Shown here: piece by piece, positions 21,916 through 27,654 of the stretch
How positions within the stretch are numbered: position 1 is the first letter of the stretch
How the letters are laid out: each line of letters begins with the position of its first letter
DNA from: HK-STAS-PATE-34 sp031973435
GTDB lineage: Bacteria > Patescibacteriota > Minisyncoccia > Phycocordibacterales > UBA9973
Length of the DNA: 27,654 nucleotides
Direction: 5' to 3'
NCBI GenBank assembly: GCA_031973435.1
Contig: DALYDA010000008.1
Span: 1 to 27,654 of the forward strand
Notes under the pieces: model-generated
What the model was told of the DNA's origin: nothing
Database searches by the model: none
The model's input: only the letters and a program-made list of their open reading frames with translations
Position numbers and translations under genes: made by a program

Positions 21916-24900
21916 TTATTTTATGACGACCCCAGAAACAAGTCTCTCTCCATGCTGGCGGGCACCGATACCACCAAACTCTACATAGTTATCACTAAAT
22001 GATGACTTTGGTATATCTACTATCAAATTTTCTATTTCTACAAAACTTGTATTTTCTATCAAATTCTCTAAACGTTTTTTAAGTATTGATTCATTCAAAC
22101 CTACACTTGCCATAGCCGATTTTGTTACTGTGATTGATATTTTTGCTTCAGGAGACTGCTTTTTTAGTAAACTATATTTTTTAAATATAGTTATAATATT
22201 ACTAATTAGAATATCAGAAGATTTTGATCCGTATATCTGATCCATTACAAAAGACATTTCTTTTTTATTTTCAGAACTGCTTATAGGTGCAAAAAACACT
22301 ATCTCGTCGGAAACACTTCCTTTATCTTTCCCTGCTTGGTTAAACATGAAAAATTTGTTGTAGTCAGCAAATGCTAAATTTGTATCATTATTTGCTTCTT
22401 TTCTCATACATCCCAGACATTGTCGCATGTTTTCAATAATCAAATTTAGATCCTTTGTCATATGACTTACTATCATTGTGTCTTCGTCTTTTGAATTGAC
22501 GATTTTCTCTATGTCGTTGAACCTGTCCTTTAGTAAAGGGTAATTATCTAGATGTGACCCTTTCTTCATTTTATCGAAATATTGTTTTATTTTATCAAGT
22601 GTTCCTTCAAGTTCCTTCATTTTTTCTTTTATTCCATCTAGATATGCTCGAACTTCCATAGTGTCTTCTATCGTCAACTTTTTTTCGTCCTTTACGATTA
22701 TACTTTCAAGATAATTTATATCCTTTGACAAAGCAATCGCTCCAGACTCCATTTTGAATTCTTCACCGATTCGGTTAAATATTTCGATTATTTTATCGTT
22801 GGGCACCAATCTACTTTGCAATTCATCGATATTTTTTTCTACATTTTCTTCTTCCATCTTACTTATCATGTTTATTATCAAACCAAGTGGCGCTATAGTG
22901 TCCTGTATTCGCTTTACCTCATTTGTGTTCCATGAAGTAACCCCGAAAATCTGAGCTATTCTAGACTGTAGTGCCTTTTCAGATTCTGACATTTCTACTT
23001 TTTTGCCCGATGCTTCGCTGTATGTTTTTGCCAATACTGCACCGATGGACTTACCGTCTTTTACCACTACATCCCCTTCTGTTTTTCTCTTCTCATCAAG
23101 TAGAAGTGTCATTGTGTCTTTTTCCTGTTTGCTCTGGTATGTATCTAGATCTGTAAGTTCTTCTATGTTTCTTTTTATATTCCCAAGTTTCATATCAACA
23201 GTTTGGATATTTCCAACCATATTACTTATCACATCGTCTTGGAGTATCTTTTGAAATTCGGGCATTTTATCCTTAGTTACTCCGACTATTTCCGACAAAA
23301 GACCATAACCATCTTCTTTTTCTTTCAGAAGTGGTTCCACTGACTTGAATTGCTTTTCAGACAGATATTCTTCTGCATGAATATTTTCTCCTTGTCTGAA
23401 CTCGTCCCACTTTCCATTTAGTTCGAGCCCTAGGTATAGAGAAATAAGGGCCTCTTTTTCTTGGTCCCGTTCATTTACATTCCCCATGTATCTAATCGCG
23501 TTTTGTATTGAGCGAAATTGTTCTTTGTTGAATTCTTCTGGCAATTTGATAAGACCAAACCGCTCCTTAAATCCTTTCTTTACGCTTTCCATCAAACGGA
23601 TTTTTTCCTCTTCAAACACTTTTTGTTTTTCGTCTGGATTTTCTTTTATTTTTACAGCCATGTCTTTTAGCGCCTTCCGTATTTCTACCAAAGTTTTTGG
23701 TTTGTATGTTGTTTTATCATTTTCTATTTCCTGCACGACAATCAATTCTGCTTGGTAGAAAGGAAATATATCTTTTGTAAAAGACTTAAACTCCTTGTTC
23801 GACAATTGCTCAAAAACAGGAGAAAAAGCACTAAAAAGACTTGGCGCTGCCTCGATAATATCTGCGGAAAGGTTATAAAATTCACTACGGTCATCTTGAG
23901 AAACCTTTTCACTTTCAAATTTCTTTTCTTGTTTATCAAATATTTTTTTGACTTCATTCGTAGTTCGTAATACTGTTTTTGGATCACCAACAAAAGTCTC
24001 TACTTTATAAATTAGATTTCCTAGTGCTTCTACATGCTTTAGTGTTCCTGCTCCACCAGTGTGTTCGATAAAATTACTTATAAAAGAAATATTTGGTGGT
24101 AAAACATCCCTCTTGTCTTTTAGATACTCTTTCCATTCTTTTTGCATGCCACCCAATGCCACATCTTTGTATGAACTTGCAAAAAGATCTACCAACTCTT
24201 GTTTACTATTTTTATAGGGTATCCAATTTGCTTCTTCGACTGCATTTATATACGCCATCACTGCTGGTCCCCAGTTTTTATCATTGAAGCCATCTGCTAT
24301 GGACATGGAGGTCATTTCCAAAATCTCAAAAAACTCTTTTTGCTGTTCCTCTGTATATGAAAACATCTGATCTATCTTTTGTTCGTCAGACTTTTTCCCG
24401 AAACCTACAAACTCAAGATGTGGAACCATTTTTTTTACAAGATTTACCCTATTTTCAAATTGCTCATCAGTAATACCTTTCAATCTGTCGTAGAAAAATG
24501 GCCACATAGATTCTGTCATTTGTTTTTCAGGAATTTGGATAAGAATATTTTTTATTCTTTCAAATTCACCATTTTCGGCCGAGATTTTGCCGAGCAACTC
24601 CCTGTTATTTAAAAGGAAGTCTATTGCATAAGACACTTTATTTGGAGAACTTCCAGTATCCACCAATATACCGATCTGGTTGTTGGCAAATTTAGATATT
24701 TTTTCCTGGAGTTCCTCGTCCGCTATCTTTTGTACACTTCTAAGTTCACTCCAAGCTTTATTTTCAAGATCACCCTCAACTATCTCCGTCCCATGATTTT
24801 CTAGACATCGAGCATTTGCCTTTTGTAGGTTTATTTCAGGAAAAAGTTTCTTAAAATTATATTTTTGCTTGTCGGTACTTATGAAATCTCCGTTCTCTAT

Positions 24901-26697
24901 CCTTTTTTCTATAGTGGCGAGGATTTTTTGTTTTGATAATCCAAAATATTGACACATTTCATCAACATGATTTTTGTCTTCATGTTGATAATCATGATTG
25001 AATGGTAGCTGGACAAGAATACCCTCTATAGACTTGATAACATCTTTATCTGTGACTATTTCTAGTTTGTGAGTTTCAGGATAATATTTATTTATAAAAT
25101 CCCTCATTCGCTCTACACTGTAAAAATTTCTTATAACATAACCACTTGTCAGAGCTTCCTTTACGGCCTCCTTGCGTGCTGTCTTGTCAGAAACCTCCCA
25201 ATTTACATTAAAAGTACTATCTATGAGATCTAGGATGCTCATGTCCCCCCGTTCTATATTATTAAGTGATACTTCTTTGAGTTTCTGCTGTATCATTGGA
25301 GAATCTGGCATTTCTTTTATCTCAAACTCTTTTTTGATGTGAGTTATGTTGTGTTGATTTATTCTATTTATTTCAGCCAAAACACCTAGAGCAAGTCCCT
25401 CGGCAACATCCTCATTAGTCAATCCCAATCTTTTAGCAAGAGGATCTACTTGCTCTCGTTTTAATGATGTGTTTTGTTGATATCTATACCCGATAGAGGC
25501 AATTGCACCCTGTCTTACTTGCTCTGAGGTACAGACACTCTTGATAAACTTCAGGTTTTTTTCAAATTCCCAATCACTGTCCAACCCCCTCCCAAGTACG
25601 TATGGAAGTTTTTCATTGTTCCCAATTTTTTCGAAGAGTTTTTCCCAGTCTTCTTTTGTAAGAGATTTTTGTGCTGACACTAAATGGAAAAATATATGCT
25701 GTTTATCTGTGTCATTCTGGAAATCCTTTTGGAGTGACTTCATCACCCTTGACCTTCTTTTTTGGTCTATCTCATCTTCTTTTATTTCAGACTTATCAAT
25801 GGAATAAAAAGTCATAACGTCAGACATGTCCTTGGGGTAATCTGTGTATGACTGACTTTCGATTATCTTTTCTTTTACTACCAGCTTAACTTCATCTGAT
25901 TTTATATAGTTCTCAAATTTTGGATGATTTTTTGTTAGTTCCTTTATTTCTTCAAGATCAAAAAGTGCCTCCCTGCCAATGGTAGTTAAATTTTGTTTTG
26001 CGCTCAACACTAGAGAGTCGTCGATATCCTCTTCGGATATTTCGTAAAATTCTTTGTATCCAGATATCCTATTCTCTCTTTGCTCCTTGGTGTTTTGGAA
26101 ATCCTTAGTTAGATTTTGCTGAATTCCAGAAAGTGCTGCCTTTCTGACCTCTGGTAATTTTGGAGTAAGTCCTAGGACATCAAAATCTCCATAAGTTAAA
26201 TCTATTTCCTTTTGTATTTTTTTCTTTGATTCTTCGTTTGCTGCCTCACTCCACGCAATCTGATATTTATTTGAAAACTGCTCACCGCGAGTTATGGCAT
26301 TTATCCAATTTTTTTTTCTAAATTCATCAAAATCCTTTTGGGCAAAAAAACTTTCCTCAATCCCAAAATATTCCATATAGTCTGTCCATGTTCCTGAACC
26401 CAAACCGTCTTTTTTTACAATACTTTTATAAAAAACTTCCTTTGCGAGTTCTCGCACAAAATCACTTTTTAGTATTTCAACATTTATATCAGTTCTACCC
26501 TCATCTATAATATTAATAGGTGATGTATTTGGCTCTTTTAATCTCTCTACGTATTCCCTTATTTTTTTTCTTTCAGATGGCGAAACGTCTAAAGACCCCA
26601 AAAAAGTATCCACTTTGTTTTTCCACTCCAAGATAGAAACTTCTACTGTTTCAAGATTGTCATCTTTTTTTACTACTGGTGGGTCTTCGGTGATCAT
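21916..26697 (-). CDS. very large helical repeat protein, unknown function
   Basis: A 1593-aa protein (roughly 180 kDa) that I do not recognise. It has no signal peptide or membrane helix and is rich in Lys, Glu and Asp, mostly helical. The first ~700 residues contain degenerate units built on (F/Y)x(I/L) followed by a polar stretch and a helix: YMEYFGIEESFF (108-119), DFDVLGLTPK (171-180), YKEFYEISEEDI (214-225), DVMTFYSIDKSEI (293-305), DPLAKRLGLTNEDV (418-431), DEMCQYFGLSKQKI (579-592). The middle is long helical/coiled-coil sequence. The last ~170 residues look like a separate folded domain: a CLGC motif near 1425, NNDTNLAFADYNKFFMF, an alternating hydrophobic core (SDEIVFFAPI), and DNYVEFGGIGARQHGE at the end. 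Start ATG 26697 has no Shine-Dalgarno. No partner gene in the same operon. Confidence 0.8.
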   Translation of the reverse strand: MITEDPPVVKKDDNLETVEVSILEWKNKVDTFLGSLDVSPSERKKIREYVERLKEPNTSPINIIDEGRTDINVEILKSDFVRELAKEVFYKSIVKKDGLGSGTWTDYMEYFGIEESFFAQKDFDEFRKKNWINAITRGEQFSNKYQIAWSEAANEESKKKIQKEIDLTYGDFDVLGLTPKLPEVRKAALSGIQQNLTKDFQNTKEQRENRISGYKEFYEISEEDIDDSLVLSAKQNLTTIGREALFDLEEIKELTKNHPKFENYIKSDEVKLVVKEKIIESQSYTDYPKDMSDVMTFYSIDKSEIKEDEIDQKRRSRVMKSLQKDFQNDTDKQHIFFHLVSAQKSLTKEDWEKLFEKIGNNEKLPYVLGRGLDSDWEFEKNLKFIKSVCTSEQVRQGAIASIGYRYQQNTSLKREQVDPLAKRLGLTNEDVAEGLALGVLAEINRINQHNITHIKKEFEIKEMPDSPMIQQKLKEVSLNNIERGDMSILDLIDSTFNVNWEVSDKTARKEAVKEALTSGYVIRNFYSVERMRDFINKYYPETHKLEIVTDKDVIKSIEGILVQLPFNHDYQHEDKNHVDEMCQYFGLSKQKILATIEKRIENGDFISTDKQKYNFKKLFPEINLQKANARCLENHGTEIVEGDLENKAWSELRSVQKIADEELQEKISKFANNQIGILVDTGSSPNKVSYAIDFLLNNRELLGKISAENGEFERIKNILIQIPEKQMTESMWPFFYDRLKGITDEQFENRVNLVKKMVPHLEFVGFGKKSDEQKIDQMFSYTEEQQKEFFEILEMTSMSIADGFNDKNWGPAVMAYINAVEEANWIPYKNSKQELVDLFASSYKDVALGGMQKEWKEYLKDKRDVLPPNISFISNFIEHTGGAGTLKHVEALGNLIYKVETFVGDPKTVLRTTNEVKKIFDKQEKKFESEKVSQDDRSEFYNLSADIIEAAPSLFSAFSPVFEQLSNKEFKSFTKDIFPFYQAELIVVQEIENDKTTYKPKTLVEIRKALKDMAVKIKENPDEKQKVFEEEKIRLMESVKKGFKERFGLIKLPEEFNKEQFRSIQNAIRYMGNVNERDQEKEALISLYLGLELNGKWDEFRQGENIHAEEYLSEKQFKSVEPLLKEKEDGYGLLSEIVGVTKDKMPEFQKILQDDVISNMVGNIQTVDMKLGNIKRNIEELTDLDTYQSKQEKDTMTLLLDEKRKTEGDVVVKDGKSIGAVLAKTYSEASGKKVEMSESEKALQSRIAQIFGVTSWNTNEVKRIQDTIAPLGLIINMISKMEEENVEKNIDELQSRLVPNDKIIEIFNRIGEEFKMESGAIALSKDINYLESIIVKDEKKLTIEDTMEVRAYLDGIKEKMKELEGTLDKIKQYFDKMKKGSHLDNYPLLKDRFNDIEKIVNSKDEDTMIVSHMTKDLNLIIENMRQCLGCMRKEANNDTNLAFADYNKFFMFNQAGKDKGSVSDEIVFFAPISSSENKKEMSFVMDQIYGSKSSDILISNIITIFKKYSLLKKQSPEAKISITVTKSAMASVGLNESILKKRLENLIENTSFVEIENLIVDIPKSSFSDNYVEFGGIGARQHGERLVSGVVIK

Positions 26698-26747
26698 TGA
26701 AAGAAATCAATAAATGACACATGTGAGTGCCTAAAATTTATACTAAT

Positions 26748-26756
26748 ATACTAGCA
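26748..26756 (-). promoter_or_regulatory. possible extended -10 of the 1593-aa gene
   Basis: The minus strand reads TGCTAGTAT, about 44 nt before the predicted leader ends at the ATG. Other TATA-like hexamers overlap, so the exact box is uncertain. Confidence 0.4.
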
Positions 26757-26785
26757 CGGATTTAGTAGAAGTTTCATGGTTTTTA

Positions 26786-26794
26786 TGCTAAAGT
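26786..26794 (+). promoter_or_regulatory. possible extended -10 of the tRNA-Ser gene
   Basis: TGCTAAAGT lies about 45 bases before the mature tRNA start. No convincing -35 at the usual distance. Confidence 0.4.
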
Positions 26795-26838
26795 TTCCGG
26801 GTAATAAAGGTTTTTAAATAGAATTTAAGATAAATACT

Positions 26839-26928
26839 GGAGACGTGTCTGAGTGGTTTAAGGTACCTCCTTGCTAAGGAGGCGGGCCGTTAAAAGCCCC
26901 GAGAGTTCGAATCTCTCCGTCTCCGCCA
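26839..26928 (+). tRNA. tRNA-Ser (anticodon GCU), CCA encoded
   Basis: The acceptor stem GGAGACG (26839-26845) pairs with CGTCTCC (26918-26924), followed by discriminator G and an encoded CCA (26926-26928). The anticodon arm is CCTCC-TTGCTAA-GGAGG with GCT at 26873-26875, reading AGC/AGU serine codons. A long variable arm (about 26883-26902) is as expected for serine. The T arm is GAGAG-TTCGAAT-CTCTC. All arms are intact. Confidence 0.97.
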
Positions 26929-26931
26929 GTA

Positions 26932-26982
26932 GTTTTGGAATAGAGCGCCAAAATTCCCTTATTTTGCTCTACATTTCAAAAC
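26932..26982 (+). repeat. imperfect inverted repeat after the tRNA
   Basis: GTTTTG...AGAGC (26932-26946) is complementary to GCTCT...CAAAAC (26966-26982) with a small internal mismatch and a 19-nt loop. No T tract follows, so it is not a clear terminator. It could be a processing or attachment-related structure, or chance. Confidence 0.4.
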
Positions 26983-26989
26983 CGGAAAG

Positions 26990-26998
26990 TGATAAAAT
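26990..26998 (+). promoter_or_regulatory. extended -10 promoter of the broken gene and fic operon
   Basis: TGATAAAAT lies 26 bases before the ATG at 27025, leaving room for the Shine-Dalgarno. No clear -35 at 16-18 nt. Confidence 0.5.
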
Positions 26999-27009
26999 GA
27001 GTGAACCCT

Positions 27010-27016
27010 AAAGGGA
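27010..27016 (+). promoter_or_regulatory. Shine-Dalgarno site that fixes the start at 27025
   Basis: AAAGGGA with an 8-nt spacer to ATG 27025. It supports MKEFPTNNEG as the true N-terminus over the GTG at 27001. Confidence 0.6.
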
Positions 27017-27024
27017 TTCGAACT

Positions 27025-27500
27025 ATGAAGGAATTTCCCACAAACAACGAAGGTGTAAAGAATAAATACGAGTCTTTGAAAGAAGGCTTGTTCAATGGGT
27101 CAATTTCTCTTGAGGAAGTGAGGGATAAACTCATGGAGTGGGATCAATCAACTCCATCACGAGATGCTTCAGATGAAAATTTGGCGTTTTTACGCGACTC
27201 GCAAATTGTTGAATACGTAGCTCAACATCCTGAAGCACAGGAGGGGTATCATAATTTTCTAAGCTTTACAGAATTTCATGTTGGTCAAAGAGTTGCCTCA
27301 AACAATCCAACCGAAGCCATTGGACACTTTAAAAAATCACTTGAAAGTGCACGGATAGATCAATCGGACGAAAGTTGGAAATTTCCGAAGAACTTATTGC
27401 AAAAGCGGAGTCGTCCAGAAATGCACAAATTCTGCGAAACTTTAATGCTGGATTGAAAGAACGAGGCAATCCTTCATACATAGAGGATTACAGTAAATAA
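27025..27500 (+). pseudogene. hypothetical protein gene broken by a frameshift
   Basis: From ATG 27025 the frame runs to a TGA at 27454-27456 (143 codons). From about 27375 on, though, the better protein is in the -1 frame: EISEELIAKAESSRNAQIL, then RNFNAGLKERGNPSYIEDY-SK, ending with TAA at 27498-27500, four bases before the next ATG. The in-frame tail (FPKNLLQKRSRPEMHKF) is low quality by comparison. The break is most likely around AGTTGGAAATTTCC (27373-27386) and could be a one-base error or a real mutation. The N-terminal part (KNKYESLKEGLFNGSISLEE, YVAQHPEAQEGYHNFLSFTEF, AIGHFKKSLESAR) is helical, and its end resembles a tetratricopeptide helix pair. Family not recognised. Co-transcribed with the Fic-like gene. 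Confidence 0.7.
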
Positions 27501-27504
27501 ACTT

Positions 27505-27654
27505 ATGAATAAATCTAACCGCACAAAAAAGAATATTGGTATCTCGCCAGAGCGCCTTACGGAACTCCGTCGCGCAACCCTTATAGCTTCTACCGGCGCA
27601 TCCACTCGTCTCGCAGGATTAAAGCTCTCCAACAAGGAAGTTGAGAAAGTGGCT
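27505..27654 (+). CDS. N-terminus of a probable Fic-family protein, runs off the window
   Basis: Fifty codons starting MNKSNRTKKNIGISPERLTE. The segment ATLIASTGASTRLAGLKLSN followed by KEVEKVA matches the N-terminal inhibitory helix region of Fic proteins (class II type, usually (S/T)xxxE(G/N) as in STRLEG, followed by L(S/T)xxEV). Fic proteins transfer AMP or similar groups to target hydroxyls; many are toxins or regulators. Here the inhibitory Glu is replaced by Ala (STRLAG, codon GCA). The catalytic HPFx(D/E)GN(G/K)R motif would lie beyond the window, so the assignment rests on the N-terminus alone. Base composition appears somewhat more GC-rich than in the upstream gene. Confidence 0.65.
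   Translation, partial: MNKSNRTKKNIGISPERLTELRRATLIASTGASTRLAGLKLSNKEVEKVA

Noticed and set aside
27025..27456. Upstream gene as a class I Fic antitoxin
   Set aside because: No (S/T)xxxE(G/N) motif: the closest, PEAQEG, lacks the Ser/Thr. The inhibitory-type motif is in the Fic-like protein itself.
27001..27500. Programmed -1 frameshift
   Set aside because: No X-XXY-YYZ slippery heptamer is in frame near the break, and no strong downstream structure is obvious. An indel is simpler.
1..27654. UGA recoded as glycine (SR1/Gracilibacteria code)
   Set aside because: Conserved genes have no in-frame TGA, and some frames end in TGA at sensible places, such as the 138-aa gene.
1..27654. CRISPR array or insertion sequence
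   Set aside because: No regularly spaced direct repeats outside coding sequence, and no transposase or terminal inverted repeats around the T9SS-type gene.

Overview
The window looks like a piece of a Candidate Phyla Radiation (Patescibacteria, probably Parcubacteria-like) genome. The evidence is the AT-rich, tightly packed genes with 1-10 nt junctions, the Gram-positive-like type IV pilus (T4P) set without a secretin, SD-poor leaders, a very large lineage-type protein of unknown function, and standard stop codons (TGA is used as a stop). It is a metagenome-style scaffold. A 100-N gap at 1784-1883 is flanked by the same 55 bp on both sides, and a 10-N gap lies inside pilB. The taxon is inferred from gene content, not from a marker search.

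Layout. 1-1665 (minus): gatC and gatA (3' end off the window), amidotransferase subunits. 1704-3174 (plus): three small genes of unknown function, each with its own promoter and 11-12 nt leader; all three are followed by a terminator hairpin. The second and third look like divergent tandem paralogues. 3168-5174 (minus): ligA, NAD-dependent DNA ligase. 5242-9053 (minus): an operon of a pilin, the prepilin peptidase PilD and four minor pseudopilins (FimT/GspH-, PilW-, PilV- and PilX-like), reading towards ligA. 9209-12055 (minus): an isolated gene for a secreted 948-aa protein with an M23-like region, seven beta-propeller-type repeats, two Ig-like domains and a Bacteroidetes type IX secretion C-terminal sorting domain; this is out of place in such a genome. 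12239-12697 (minus): a probable major pilin. 12848-21220 (minus): the T4P machinery in transcription order pilM, pilN, pilO, a PilP-position membrane protein, pilB, a CheY-like response regulator, pilT, pilC, and a DKNYY-repeat membrane-anchored protein. 21267-21905 (plus): comF, divergent from pilM across a perfect palindrome. 21916-26697 (minus): a 1593-aa helical repeat protein of unknown function. 26839-26928 (plus): tRNA-Ser(GCU). 27025-27500 (plus): a gene broken by a frameshift. 27505-end (plus): the start of a probable Fic-family protein.

How it fits together. PilM/N/O and the PilP-position protein would form the inner-membrane platform around PilC. PilB would power extension and PilT retraction. 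PilD processes the prepilins. The minor pseudopilins would prime or cap the fibre. ComF next to pilM suggests the pilus takes part in DNA uptake, and LigA lies at the end of the minor-pilin operon. At least eight candidate promoters share an extended -10 (TGN-TANNNT) element. Two genes (gatC and the response regulator) have a TATAAT box exactly six bases before the ATG, which predicts leaderless mRNAs.

No stretch over 300 bases is empty. The longest non-coding interval, 26698-27024, contains the tRNA and candidate promoters.
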